The notes: a model not told the origin generated them from the letters alone. Shown: positions 10,232-20,368, counted from the first letter of the stretch. The stretch: 64,000 nt of DNA from Burkholderiales bacterium (GCA_028868825.1 JAGWTU010000006.1:62001-126000); one strand, 5' to 3'. Made by a program: numbers and translations.

Positions 10232-11323
10232 TCAATCGCGGAACAGGCTGCGCTCGGCGAACAGCGGCGCCGGCGCCTCGCGCGTGGCCGGTTCGTGGTG
10301 GTAGCGCTCGATGCGCTCGACCTCGTTCTTCGACCCGAAGACGAGTCCGATGCGCTGGTGCAGCGCGCTGGGCTTGACGCCGAGCATCGGCTGGCGCCCG
10401 GTGCTGGCGCGGCCGCCCGCCTGCTCGATGATGAAGCCGATCGGATTGGCCTCGTAGAGCAGGCGCAGGCGGCCCGGCTTCGCCGGGTCCTTGGTGTCGC
10501 GCGGGTACATGAAGACGCCGCCGCGCATCAGGATGCGGTGCGCCTCGGCGACCATGCTGGCGATCCAGCGCATATTGAAATCCTTGCCGCGCGGCCCCGT
10601 GCGACCGGCCAGGCATTCGTCGACATAGCGCTTCACCGGCGGTTCCCAGAAGCGGCTGTTGGAGGTGTTGATCGCGAATTCGCTGGTGTCGGCCGGCACC
10701 TGAATCGACGGATGGGTGAGCTTGAATTCGCCCAGGTTGGGGTCGAGCGTGAAGCCGACGACGCCGTTGCCGACGCTGAGCACGAACATCGTCACCGGGC
10801 CGTAGAGCGCGTAGCCGGCGGCGACCTGGGTCGCGCCGGGCTGCAGGAAATCGGCCTCGACGACGTCGCGACCGCTGTCGATGACGTCGGCCGGCGCGCG
10901 CAGGATCGAGAAGATGCTGCCGACCGAGACATTGACGTCGATGTTCGACGAACCGTCGAGCGGGTCGAACACCAGCAGGTACTTGCCGCGCGGGTAGTCC
11001 TGGGGGATCTGGTACGGGTCGTCCATCTCCTCGGACGCCATGCCCGCCAGATGGCCCGACCATTCGGCCGTGGCGACGAACATGTGGTTGCTGACGACGT
11101 CGAGCGCCTTCTGCACCTCGCCCTGCACGTTGACGTCGCCGCCGGGCTTGGCCGCGGGGTCGCCGTTGCCGCCCAGTTCGCCGAAGGCGACGGCGCGCGC
11201 GATGGCCTTGCAGGCGATCGAGACATCGAGGACGAGCGCGTTGAGCTCGCCGCTGGCCCCGGGGAAGCGGCGTCGCTGCTCGATGAGGTACTGGGTCAGG
11301 GTCTGGCGTTTGGACAGGGGCAT
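10232..11323 (-). CDS. cbbF: Class I fructose-1,6-bisphosphatase
   Basis: The 363-residue product has the class I FBPase metal-binding signature DPLDGSSN at residues 120-127, an upstream SEEMDD acidic site and a C-terminal sugar-binding region with YPRDTKDP and [14 protein letters not shown]. It hydrolyses fructose-1,6-bisphosphate (often also sedoheptulose-1,7-bisphosphate) in the Calvin cycle. GGAGGAAG precedes the ATG. It is 31 bases downstream of rpe and 26 bases upstream of cbbP in the same operon; a separate gluconeogenic FBPase could exist elsewhere. Confidence 0.95.
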   Translation of the reverse strand: MPLSKRQTLTQYLIEQRRRFPGASGELNALVLDVSIACKAIARAVAFGELGGNGDPAAKPGGDVNVQGEVQKALDVVSNHMFVATAEWSGHLAGMASEEMDDPYQIPQDYPRGKYLLVFDPLDGSSNIDVNVSVGSIFSILRAPADVIDSGRDVVEADFLQPGATQVAAGYALYGPVTMFVLSVGNGVVGFTLDPNLGEFKLTHPSIQVPADTSEFAINTSNSRFWEPPVKRYVDECLAGRTGPRGKDFNMRWIASMVAEAHRILMRGGVFMYPRDTKDPAKPGRLRLLYEANPIGFIIEQAGGRASTGRQPMLGVKPSALHQRIGLVFGSKNEVERIERYHHEPATREAPAPLFAERSLFRD

Positions 11324-11354
11324 GGCTTCCTCCGGGGACTTCGTGGTGTTCGGT

Positions 11355-12017
11355 TCAGCGCGCGAGCTGCTCGCGCATCGCGGTGATGACGCCGCGGTAA
11401 TCGCGCTGGCCGAAGATGGCGCTGCCGGCGACGAAGGTGTCGGCGCCGGCGTCGGCGACGCGGCGGATGTTGTCGACCTTGATGCCGCCGTCGACCTCGA
11501 GCCGGATCGAGCGCCCGCTGGCGTCGATCAGCTTCCTGGCTCGCTCGATCTTGCGCAGCGCCGAGTCGATGAAGCTCTGGCCGCCGAAGCCCGGGTTGAC
11601 GCTCATGATCAGCACGAGGTCGACCTTGTCGATGACCCATTCGAGCACGTCGAGCGGCGTTGCCGGGTTGAACGCCAGCCCGGCCTTGCAGCCGGCGGCG
11701 CGGATCAGCTGCAGGCTGCGGTCGACATGGGTGCTGCCGTCGGGGTGGAAGCTGATGAGGTCGGCGCCCGCCTCGGCGAAGGCGGTGGCCAGCGCGTCGA
11801 CCGGGCGCACCATCAGGTGGACGTCGATCGGCACCGTGCAATGCTTGCGCAGCGCCTGGCAGACCATGGGGCCGATGGTCAGGTTCGGCACGTAGTGGTT
11901 GTCCATCACGTCGAAGTGAATCCAGTCGGCGCCGGCCTCGACGACGGCGGCCACCTCGTCGCGCAAGCGCGAGAAGTCGGCCGAGAGGATGCTGGGGGCG
12001 ATGCAGGGGGTGTCCAT
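11355..12017 (-). CDS. rpe: Ribulose-phosphate 3-epimerase
   Basis: A 220-residue TIM-barrel epimerase: [10 protein letters not shown] at the N-terminus, [12 protein letters not shown] and the metal-ligand His/Asp residues, [12 protein letters not shown] and the phosphate-binding [10 protein letters not shown] are all present. It converts xylulose-5-phosphate to ribulose-5-phosphate. In cbb operons this gene is called cbbE. It is the first gene of the Calvin-cycle operon, and its start is 85 bases from the start of divergent cbbR; the spacer carries CbbR-like sites. Confidence 0.95.
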   Translation of the reverse strand: MDTPCIAPSILSADFSRLRDEVAAVVEAGADWIHFDVMDNHYVPNLTIGPMVCQALRKHCTVPIDVHLMVRPVDALATAFAEAGADLISFHPDGSTHVDRSLQLIRAAGCKAGLAFNPATPLDVLEWVIDKVDLVLIMSVNPGFGGQSFIDSALRKIERARKLIDASGRSIRLEVDGGIKVDNIRRVADAGADTFVAGSAIFGQRDYRGVITAMREQLAR

Positions 12018-12050
12018 GCGGCCACTGTAGGGACGGCCGTGTTTAAGGTA

Positions 12051-12090
12051 AATTCAGCAATTACTGGGTTTGGATTCAGAAACGCTGAAT
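12051..12090. promoter_or_regulatory. Putative CbbR binding region between cbbR and the cbb operon
   Basis: The divergent spacer contains ATTCAG-AAACG-CTGAAT (12074-12090), a perfect six-base dyad that satisfies the LysR-type T-N11-A rule, plus a second half-site ATTCAGC (12052-12058) that pairs with GCTGAAT (12084-12090). The ten bases AATTCAGCAA (12051-12060) recur exactly upstream of cbbM at 23871-23880, in the same orientation relative to the cbb genes. This is what a CbbR recognition site plus activation site should look like; binding itself is inferred. Confidence 0.7.
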
Positions 12091-12102
12091 GATCGGGCGA
12101 CC

Positions 12103-13044
12103 ATGAAGACCGTCACCTTCCGCCAGCTGCGCGTTTTCGTCGAGGTGGCGCGGCATCTGAGCTTCGTGCGCGCGGCCGAGGCGCTGCACCTGACGCCGCC
12201 GGCGGTGACGATGCAGATCAAGGAGCTGGAGTCGGCGATCGAGCTGCCGCTGTTCGACCGCGAGGGGCGCAAGGTGTCGCTGACGACGGCGGGCGAGTAC
12301 TTCCTGGTCTACGCCAAGCGCCTGCTGGCGACGCTGAAGGACGCGGACGACGCGATGGCGCGCTTCCGCAAGCTGGAATCGGGGCTGCTGACGGTGGGCA
12401 TGGTGAGCACGGCCAAGTACTTCGTGCCGCGGCTGCTGACGCGCTTCCGCGAGGAGCACCCGGGCGTGGAGCTGCGGCTGAAGGTGGGCGCCAACCGCGA
12501 GGAGCTGACCGGCTGGCTGGGCCTGGGCGAGGTCGACGTCGCGATCATGGGCCGGCCGCCGAAGGAGATGGCGATGCGCGCCGAGCCCTTCGCCGCGCAC
12601 CCGCATGTCTTCGTCGCGCCGCCCGGGCATCCGATCCTCTCGATCGGCCACCCGCCGCTGGCGGCCGTGGCGACCTACCCGCTGATCGTGCGCGAGCCGG
12701 CCTCAGGCACGCGGGCGCTGATGGACCGCTTCTTCCAGGAGCAGCGCGTGGAGCTGCGCATCGCGATGGAGATGCCGAGCAACGAGACGATCAAGCAGGC
12801 GGTGATGGCGGGGATGGGGCTGAGTTTCCTGTCGCTGCACACGCTGGGGCTGGAGTTGCGCTGCAAGCTGATCGAGATCGTCCACGCCGAGGGCACGCCG
12901 CTGATCCGCACCTGGAACATCGTGCATCAGCAGAGCAAGATGCTGTCGCCGGCGGCGGAGGCGTTGCGGTATTTCATTCTCGAGCATGGGGAGGTGCATC
13001 TGGCTGAGCATGATCGGGAGTTGTTGGGGCCGGTGGGTGGGTGA
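12103..13044 (+). CDS. cbbR: LysR-type regulator of Calvin-cycle genes CbbR
   Basis: The 313-residue product has the LysR layout: winged helix-turn-helix at residues 1-60 (FRQLRVFVEVARHLSFVRAA, with TPPAVTMQIKELE as the recognition region) and a two-lobed effector-binding domain from about residue 90. Gene position, divergent from a cbb operon, identifies it as CbbR, which activates CO2-fixation genes in response to metabolites such as phosphoenolpyruvate or RuBP. ATG 12103 is chosen by family alignment; an in-frame ATG at 12070 overlaps the binding region and would add an atypical 11 residues. It probably also represses its own gene. Confidence 0.92.
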   Translation: MKTVTFRQLRVFVEVARHLSFVRAAEALHLTPPAVTMQIKELESAIELPLFDREGRKVSLTTAGEYFLVYAKRLLATLKDADDAMARFRKLESGLLTVGMVSTAKYFVPRLLTRFREEHPGVELRLKVGANREELTGWLGLGEVDVAIMGRPPKEMAMRAEPFAAHPHVFVAPPGHPILSIGHPPLAAVATYPLIVREPASGTRALMDRFFQEQRVELRIAMEMPSNETIKQAVMAGMGLSFLSLHTLGLELRCKLIEIVHAEGTPLIRTWNIVHQQSKMLSPAAEALRYFILEHGEVHLAEHDRELLGPVGG

Positions 13045-13187
13045 GTTCTTCTGGCGGTGGCTGCTTGGCGCGGCGAGCGCCGTGCTTGGTGGCAACGGCG
13101 GTGGCGGGCGGTGCGCTGGCGTGCTCGGGCCGAGGCGAGCAAAGCCGGCTGCGGGCGCACACCGGCGCGCGGACCCGGCGGTCTGCG

Positions 13188-13270
13188 CTGCGCGCAGACT
13201 TCCCTGCGATGCTCGGTCTTGCGGCCGGGCGCCCAACTCGCTTCACTGCGTTCGCTACGTTCAGACAGAC
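13188..13270 (+). repeat. Intergenic repeat, copy 1
   Basis: This lies in the 304-base gap 13045-13348, where I see no gene. The stretch beginning CTGCGCGCAGACTTCC and ending AACTCGCTTCACTGCG plus TTCGCTACGTTCAGACAG (13235-13268) resembles the reverse complement of 14232-14317. The core pieces align with one four-base gap. The short frames running through it are repeat-derived and not supported as genes. The two copies are inverted and flank the toxin/antitoxin pair. Confidence 0.6.
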
Positions 13271-13348
13271 GGCGCCTGGTATGAGGTTGATGCGCGCGGT
13301 GCGTGACAGGCCTCGATCAGCCGAATGCGAGTCGCCGACGAAACGACT

Positions 13349-13756
13349 TCAGCGCAGCAACTCCACGGGCGGCATCAGCGCGAGGCCCCTTGCCCGCTTC
13401 GCCAGTCGCTGATCGAACGTCGAGAATCCGGAAGCACGCGAACTGCGCGCCAGATGCACTGCATCGGCAAAATCGAGACCCTTGTCGAACGCATCGACCG
13501 CGTGCAGAACCGCGCCTCGATCTTCCAGCGCGATGTGCTCGATGCTCGCGAGCGCGCGCAGCACGCGGGAGATGTCCCTCGGTGGCAGTTCATAGAACCC
13601 GCGCATGACCCATTCGAATTCGAGCAATACGGTCACCGAGACGAACGAACGCTCGGCAAGCGCCGCGACGGCCGCGGGCCGCTGTTTGGCAGCCTGCGCA
13701 TCGTCGGCATCGTCGACGAAGAAACGTGCCAGCACGTTCGTATCGAGGGACCTCAT
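13349..13756 (-). CDS. vapC: PIN-domain ribonuclease toxin (VapC type)
   Basis: The 135-residue protein has a complete PIN-domain acidic set: D5 in SLDTNVLARF, E46 in TVLLEFEW, D98 in DFADAVHLA and D115 in FSTFDQRLA. PIN toxins cleave RNA in a magnesium-dependent way and are held inactive by the cognate antitoxin. Its ATG overlaps the antitoxin stop as ATGA, the usual antitoxin-first order. All four residues are intact, so it looks functional, unlike the PIN remnant at 19.2-19.7 kb. The RNA target cannot be predicted. Confidence 0.88.
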   Translation of the reverse strand: MRSLDTNVLARFFVDDADDAQAAKQRPAAVAALAERSFVSVTVLLEFEWVMRGFYELPPRDISRVLRALASIEHIALEDRGAVLHAVDAFDKGLDFADAVHLARSSRASGFSTFDQRLAKRARGLALMPPVELLR

Positions 13757-14016
13757 GGCTTGCCGCGTGGCGAACGTGCCACCAGCACCGCCGGATCGAA
13801 ATCCTCCAGGCGGCGCGGGACGCCGCGCGCCGGCGCCTTCACCAGGCCCGCCATGCCCTTCAAATCCGCCGTCGCGACGGGCCGAACGACGCGCAGTTTC
13901 AGCCCGTCGGACTCTTCGAGCACCTCGACCCTGGCGCCTGCACCCATGCCGAGCCGGCGCCGCATTTCCGCGGGCAGCACGATTTGACCTTTGGATGAGA
14001 CCAAGAGCGTCGACAT
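13753..14016 (-). CDS. AbrB/MazE-type (SpoVT-AbrB fold) antitoxin
   Basis: The 87-residue product starts MSTLLVSSKGQIVLPAEMRRRLGM, the swapped-hairpin AbrB DNA-binding pattern (SSKGQIVLP then RRRLG). Residues 50-87 form the likely toxin-binding tail (GLVKAPARGVPRRLEDF). It neutralises the PIN toxin encoded immediately downstream and should autoregulate the pair; a strong palindrome sits inside the predicted promoter 40 bases upstream of its start. Confidence 0.88.
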   Translation of the reverse strand: MSTLLVSSKGQIVLPAEMRRRLGMGAGARVEVLEESDGLKLRVVRPVATADLKGMAGLVKAPARGVPRRLEDFDPAVLVARSPRGKP

Positions 14017-14046
14017 AGGGGTTCCCAGGCTGCGCAGACGGTACCG

Positions 14047-14075
14047 ATCTTAGAGTGACTTACTACGTAAGTCAA
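14047..14075 (-). promoter_or_regulatory. Promoter and operator of the toxin/antitoxin pair
   Basis: On the minus strand, TTGACT (14075-14070), a 17-base spacer and TAAGAT (14052-14047) form a good sigma-70 promoter ending 30 bases before the antitoxin start. The spacer is mostly occupied by the palindrome TGACTTAC-TAC-GTAAGTCA (14056-14074). An AbrB-type antitoxin or toxin/antitoxin complex bound here would block RNA polymerase. The promoter elements and dyad are read directly; the repressor identity is inferred. Confidence 0.7.
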
Positions 14076-14231
14076 AGATCGAGATCGACGGCCGTCGCTA
14101 CAGCGCAGCTGTCGCAGTCAACGCACCGTGCCTCGCGCCAGGCGGCGCCCGGCCGGGGCGAGTTGCGGCGAGGAGGAGCGCAGGTTCGGGGTCGGCGCGC
14201 GCAGCGCGCCTCGTAAACTGACTCGTCGCGG

Positions 14232-14317
14232 CTGTTTGAGCGCAGCGAACGAAGTGAGCGGAGCGAGTTTCGCGACGCGAACCCGGGCCGAGCACCGCAA
14301 CTGGAGTCGGCGCGCAG
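14232..14317 (-). repeat. Intergenic repeat, copy 2 (inverted)
   Basis: Inside the 320-base gap between the toxin/antitoxin promoter and copZ. Read on the minus strand it runs from CTGCGCGCCGACTCC to AACTCGCTCCGCTCACTTCG and ends CTCAAACAG, parallel to copy 1 at 13188-13270. The rest of the gap (14076-14231 and 14318-14396) holds GC-rich sequence of the same flavour and no gene that I can support. Confidence 0.6.
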
Positions 14318-14396
14318 CGACGACCGCCGCAGCCCGAGCCCTGGCCGGGCGCCGCCTGGCGCGAAGCACAGCGCGGACAAAGAATCCCAAAAAAAC

Positions 14397-14603
14397 TTAC
14401 CCAGCCAAAACCACCGGCGTAAACCCGGCGTCCTCCATCGCCAGCCGCAGCGCCGCCGCATCGGCCCGCGCAGGCTCCACCTGCACCCGATGCCGCCCCA
14501 GGTCGATCTCGACCTTCGCCTGCGGGTCGGCCGCCTGCAGCGCCTTGGTGATGCTGGCCACGCAATGGCCGCAGGTCATGTCTTGAACTTCGAAAGCGAT
14601 CAT
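14397..14603 (-). CDS. copZ: Copper chaperone, heavy-metal-associated domain protein
   Basis: A 68-residue single HMA domain with the metal motif MTCGHC at residues 9-14 and the expected beta-alpha-beta-beta-alpha-beta length. Such proteins carry Cu(I) in the cytosol and hand it to CopA. The gene is divergent from copA, and a MerR-type promoter with a 19-base spacer precedes it, so it should be induced by copper together with copA. The CopZ name rests on this context; another metal is possible but less likely. Confidence 0.9.
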   Translation of the reverse strand: MIAFEVQDMTCGHCVASITKALQAADPQAKVEIDLGRHRVQVEPARADAAALRLAMEDAGFTPVVLAG

Positions 14604-14639
14604 GGTCAGTTCCTGGTTGTCGTTGACGGCGCAAGTCTG

Positions 14640-14664
14640 AAGCTTGCCACGATGGCAAAGTCAA
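14640..14664 (-). promoter_or_regulatory. CueR-type promoter of copZ
   Basis: On the minus strand TTGACT (14664-14659) is followed by the perfect dyad TTGCCA-TCG-TGGCAA (14658-14644); a 19-base spacer leads to CAGACT at 14639-14634. The overlong 19-base spacer with a dyad between -35 and -10 is the hallmark of MerR-family activated promoters such as CueR targets. Confidence 0.72.
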
Positions 14665-14739
14665 GCCGGCGCGGCCCAGGCGCCGGCACCATGAGCTGGC
14701 TCAAGGAACCGGCACATCGCTGGGAGCCGACGAAACCGC

Positions 14740-14770
14740 TTGACCTTCCCATCGTGGGAAACTCCACGAT
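14740..14770 (+). promoter_or_regulatory. CueR-type promoter of copA
   Basis: TTGACC (14740-14745), a 19-base spacer and CACGAT (14765-14770) lie 6 bases before the copA start. The spacer begins with the perfect dyad TTCCCA-TCG-TGGGAA (14746-14760), very close to known CueR operators (ACCTTCC...GG pattern). The short leader implies an almost leaderless mRNA or a start slightly downstream. It shares the TCG centre with the copZ-side site. Confidence 0.72.
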
Positions 14771-14776
14771 ACCGTC

Positions 14777-16947
<2,171 letters not shown>

Positions 16948-16951
<4 letters not shown>

Positions 16952-17397
16952 ATGAAGTGAATGCCATGAACATCGGCGAAGCGGCCGCGGCGTCGGGCGT
17001 GTCGGCGAAGATGATCCGCCATTACGAGCAGGTCGGATTGATCGCCGCGCCGCCGCGCACCGAGGCCGGCTACCGCCGCTACGGCGGCAGCGAAATCCAC
17101 CAGCTGCGCTTCATCCGGCGTGCGCGCGACCTCGGTTTCTCGATCGCCGAGATCGGCGAGCTCGTCGGCCTGTGGAACGACCGCCAGCGGCCGAGCCGCG
17201 AGGTCAAGGCGCTGGCGCAATCGCATATCCGCGACCTCGAGGCCAAGGCGCAAGCGCTGCTGGCGATGAAGGCCACGCTCGAGCATCTCGTCCATTGCTG
17301 CGCCGGCGACGACCGGCCCGACTGCCCCATCCTCGACGAGCTGGCGGGTCAACACAGCGCCCAGCCGCACCGCGCGACGACAATGCGCGGACCTTGA
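16948..17397 (+). CDS. cueR: MerR-family copper-responsive activator CueR
   Basis: A 149-residue MerR protein: winged helix-turn-helix at residues 7-75 ([21 protein letters not shown]), a long dimer helix to about 118, and the metal loop [13 protein letters not shown]. The pair of Cys residues separated by seven is the Cu(I)/Ag(I)/Au(I) binding signature of CueR. It should activate the two 19-base-spacer promoters in the copZ/copA divergent region. ATG 16948 overlaps the copA stop; ATG 16966, giving the more usual MNIGEAA start, is the alternative. Confidence 0.92.
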
Positions 17398-18587
17398 ACA
17401 AGGCCCTCGTCGTCATCCTCTCGGCGGTGCTGCTCGATGCGATCGGCATCGGGCTGATCTTCCCGATCCTGCCCGCGCTGCTGCGCGATGTCGAACATCG
17501 CGGCGACATCACGTCGGTGCTCGGCATCATCCTGGCGCTGTATGCGGCCTGCCAGTTCCTGTTCTCGCCCGTGCTGGGCGTGCTCAGCGACCGCTACGGC
17601 CGCCGTCCGGTGCTGCTGGTGTCGCTGGCCGGCGCAGCCGTCGACTACCTCGTGATGGCTTTCGCGCCGCAACTCTGGATCCTCGTCGTCGGGCGCGCCA
17701 TCGCCGGCATCACCGGCGCGAACATGGCGGTGGCGACGGCCTACATCACCGACATCTCGACGCCCGACGAACGCGCGCGCCGCTTCGGACTTTTCCACGC
17801 CATGTTCGGTATCGGCTTCGTCGTCGGACCGGCGCTGGGCGGCTTGCTCGGCGACATCTGGGTGCGCGCGCCCTTTCTCGCCGCCGCGGCGTTCAACGCC
17901 GTGAATTTCGCGCTCGCCCTCTTCGTGCTGCCCGAGACGCATGCGGGCCGGCGCGAGGCGCGCTTCGACCTCGATACCCTCAACCCCTTCAAGCCGCTGA
18001 AATGGGCGCTGACCTTCAAGGCGCTCGTGCCGCTGATGGCCATCAACACCATCATGGGGCTCGTCGGCACGATGTACGGCACGGTGTGGGCGATGTATTG
18101 CGAGGACCGCTTCGAATGGAACCGGCTCACGATCGGGCTCTCGCTGGGCGCCTTCGGCGTCTTCCACGCCGGCGCGCAGGCCTTCCTCACCGGACCCGTC
18201 GTCGCGCGGCTCGGCGACCGTCGATCACTCATCCTGGGCATGGCCTGCGAACTCGTCGCGCTGGTGGCGCTGGCGCTGACCTCGCAGGGCTGGGTGCTGT
18301 TCGCGCTGGGGCCGATGTTCGCGCTCGGCGGCATCGGCATGCCGGCGCTGCAATCGCTGACGACGACGCAGATCGGACCCGACCAGCAGGGGCAGCTGCA
18401 GGGCGTGCTCGCGAGCCTGGCGAGCCTGGCCGCGGTGTTCGGGCCGCTGTTCTTCAGCCATGCCTATGCGGCGCTGCGGCCGCATGATCCGGGCCTGATC
18501 TGGATCGTCGGGGCGGGGGTCTATCTGATCGCGCTGCCGATGATGTGGGGCTTGCGCGGGCAACAGGCCGCGCCCAGCGGCGCGTAG
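17394..18587 (+). CDS. MFS exporter, TetA/tetracycline-resistance-like family
   Basis: A 397-residue protein with about 12 hydrophobic segments. Between the second and third it has the MFS motif A GVLSDRYGRRPVLL, and its N-terminus (LLDAIGIGLIFPILPALLRD) is typical of the DHA1/TetA group of drug:proton antiporters. The start is a TTG at 17394 overlapping the cueR stop as TTGA; the next in-frame candidates would remove the first membrane helix. This coupling suggests co-transcription with copA-cueR. Whether it exports a drug, a metal complex or a metabolite is unknown. Confidence 0.85.
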   Translation: MNKALVVILSAVLLDAIGIGLIFPILPALLRDVEHRGDITSVLGIILALYAACQFLFSPVLGVLSDRYGRRPVLLVSLAGAAVDYLVMAFAPQLWILVVGRAIAGITGANMAVATAYITDISTPDERARRFGLFHAMFGIGFVVGPALGGLLGDIWVRAPFLAAAAFNAVNFALALFVLPETHAGRREARFDLDTLNPFKPLKWALTFKALVPLMAINTIMGLVGTMYGTVWAMYCEDRFEWNRLTIGLSLGAFGVFHAGAQAFLTGPVVARLGDRRSLILGMACELVALVALALTSQGWVLFALGPMFALGGIGMPALQSLTTTQIGPDQQGQLQGVLASLASLAAVFGPLFFSHAYAALRPHDPGLIWIVGAGVYLIALPMMWGLRGQQAAPSGA

Positions 18588-18741
18588 CGGCAAGCACAGG
18601 CCAGCAGGGGCGCGCGAGCTGCGCCTGCCGCCAGCACGGATCAGCGCGCCGCCGCTTCCGCTGCCGCGATGATTGGCCCGCCCGCACCCTGACCGATGAA
18701 ATGCGCCTGCACTCAACAGCGTCCGCAGTTCGGCGAACCGA

Positions 18742-19143
18742 TCATCCCGTGATCGCTTGCTCGTAACAAGGAATCGAATCCTCGATTTCGTACCAGGTCG
18801 CCTTCGACGAGGTCCAGACATGACCGGTGATTCGCACATCCAGAATGCCCTCGAAGCCGCCGAGCCTGACCCGGATATCGTCCGGATCATGCGCCGAACG
18901 CGCATAGAGGGGCGACCCGCACAGTGAACAGAAGGCCTTGAAGAGGCCCGGCTTGTGCTCGAACTCGGTCACCTTGTCGGGCGGACCATCCAGCGTCCAC
19001 TGCGACTTCCTGATTCGGGCATTGGCCGTGAACGCGGTCCCGTTGCCGCGCCGGCACTTGCTGCAATGGCAGTAGCGCACGTCTGCGAACGATCCTTCAA
19101 CGGTGAACTTGAAGGTTCCACACTGACAGGTTCCCGAGGCCAT
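18742..19143 (-). CDS. GFA (glutathione-dependent formaldehyde-activating enzyme-like) family protein
   Basis: The 133-residue product carries the GFA zinc-site Cys pattern: CQCG near the N-terminus, CHCSKCRRGNG (residues about 25-35) and CSLCGSPL (residues about 72-79). Family members bind two zinc ions; some act on S-hydroxymethyl-glutathione but most have no known substrate. It is preceded by a 154-base gap from the MFS gene in which I see no gene. The codon use is less GC-skewed than the surrounding core genes, which suggests a recently acquired or accessory gene. Confidence 0.85.
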   Translation of the reverse strand: MASGTCQCGTFKFTVEGSFADVRYCHCSKCRRGNGTAFTANARIRKSQWTLDGPPDKVTEFEHKPGLFKAFCSLCGSPLYARSAHDPDDIRVRLGGFEGILDVRITGHVWTSSKATWYEIEDSIPCYEQAITG

Positions 19144-19218
19144 GGAGCCTCCCGACGATAGAAATGGAACTCGCTCTTGCCGTTGCTCGTCGACTCCAAG
19201 CGACCCGGGGGGTCGACA

Positions 19219-19677
19219 TCAGCCTTGACCCCAGAGCCGGAACGGGACCAGCGGAGCGGCATGCGCGAAGTCCTGGTCCGACGACAGCAGAGTCAAATCG
19301 TAGCGGCCGCAGAGTTGCATGAGCAGCGCGTCGATCGTGCCGACCTGGACGCCGCCTTGGCGGCAGACATTTCGAACCTCGGCAGCAGCGACATGGTCCT
19401 GTCGGTCGGGCTGAATCGGGGGCAATGCAGCGAACCGATCGATGATCGCCGCTTTGGCTTTCGGGCCGCTGAAGCCCTGCAGGAGTTCCTGCAACACGAG
19501 CCTCGTCGTGACGACGACCTCGCCTTCGACGGCCACGATGGCGATCTGCGAGCGCACGAGGAGCTCGGCAAACAACTGCGAGTCCGACACCCGCGAAGCC
19601 CAGCCGTTGGCCGCGAGCAGCAGCCGTGCCGCTTCGAATTCGCCGGCGCGGATGGCGCGAATTTGCAGCCTCGACAT
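19219..19677 (-). pseudogene. In-frame fusion of a GNAT N-terminus with a PIN-domain C-terminus (probable deletion chimera)
   Basis: The 152-residue frame splits into two unrelated parts. Residues 1 to about 52 look like the start of a GNAT acetyltransferase (MSRLQIRAIRAGEFEAARLL...RSQIAIVAVEGEVV). Residues from about 53 look like a VapC PIN domain from its second helix onward (TTRLVLQELLQGF...GTIDALLMQL...LLSSDQDFAHA). PIN acidic residues E64, D116 and D134 are kept, but the first catalytic Asp and the preceding strand are missing. The acetyl-CoA-binding part of the GNAT is also missing. It follows lysE by three bases. An intact reading frame is seen; loss of function is inferred. Confidence 0.65.
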
Positions 19678-19680
19678 TCT

Positions 19681-20310
19681 TCAGTCCTGTTTGGCGAGCG
19701 CCAGACGCACCCCGATCAGGATGAACAAGGCACCGACGCCGCGGCCCATCCACACCTTTGCCCGATCGCCAACGCGGATGGCGCTCGCCCCGGCGGCAGC
19801 CCAGGCCAGGAACAGGCACCAGAGCGTGCCATTGAAGTCGAAAATGGCACCCAGAAATAGAAACGCCAGGGGCTTGTGGGCGGCGGTCGAATCGATGAAT
19901 TGCGGCATGAAAGCCAGGAAGAAGAGGGCCACCTTCGGGTTGAGGGCGTTGGTGAGGAATCCCTGCACGAGAACCTTCCGCAACGGTGCGCGGGCGGCCA
20001 TCGCGGCATCCGGCATCGCCTGCGGACGCGTCCGCCACATCGACAGCCCGAGATAGACGAGGTAGGCGGCGCCCACGATCTTGACGACGCCGAAGGCCAG
20101 GGCCGAAGCGGCAAGGATCGCCGAAAGGCCCAAGGCGGCGGCCAGGATATGCACCCAACAACCGAGGCCGACACCAAGCGCCGCCGCCATGCCCGCCCGC
20201 GCGCCCTGCGTCATGCTGCGGCTGGCGATGTAGACGGAATCGGCTCCCGGCGTGACATTGAGCAGCAGACCCGAGGCAATGAACAGCGGCAGATCGTGGG
20301 TACCGAGCAT
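19681..20310 (-). CDS. LysE/RhtB-family amino-acid exporter
   Basis: The 209-residue membrane protein has the length, six-helix hydrophobicity pattern and the family signature of LysE/RhtB exporters: an early GLLLNVTPGADSVYIASRSMTQGARAG-like region, shown here in part, and NALNPKVALFFLAF in the middle. It would export an amino acid or related metabolite. The neighbouring GNAT/PIN chimera starts three bases after its stop, so they share a transcript. GNAT acetyltransferases often accompany such exporters, which may explain the origin of the GNAT part of the chimera. The substrate is not predictable. Confidence 0.88.
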   Translation of the reverse strand: MLGTHDLPLFIASGLLLNVTPGADSVYIASRSMTQGARAGMAAALGVGLGCWVHILAAALGLSAILAASALAFGVVKIVGAAYLVYLGLSMWRTRPQAMPDAAMAARAPLRKVLVQGFLTNALNPKVALFFLAFMPQFIDSTAAHKPLAFLFLGAIFDFNGTLWCLFLAWAAAGASAIRVGDRAKVWMGRGVGALFILIGVRLALAKQD

Positions 20311-20368
20311 GACGAGGTCCGATAGTTCGGCGTCGGCGTCGACTGCAGCCGGTCCAGAGTCGCTGCCT

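Noticed and set aside
13045..13348. Several short overlapping frames downstream of cbbR
   Set aside because: They are Arg/Ser/Leu-rich translations of an intergenic repeat and have no ribosome binding site or stable composition.
13349..14016. Toxin/antitoxin pair as part of a larger defence island
   Set aside because: No restriction, CRISPR, Abi or other defence gene lies nearby; the neighbours are copper and Calvin-cycle genes.
14072..14396. Short frames translating to Leu/Arg/Ser-rich peptides between the antitoxin and copZ
   Set aside because: Same repeat family on the other strand; no coding signal.
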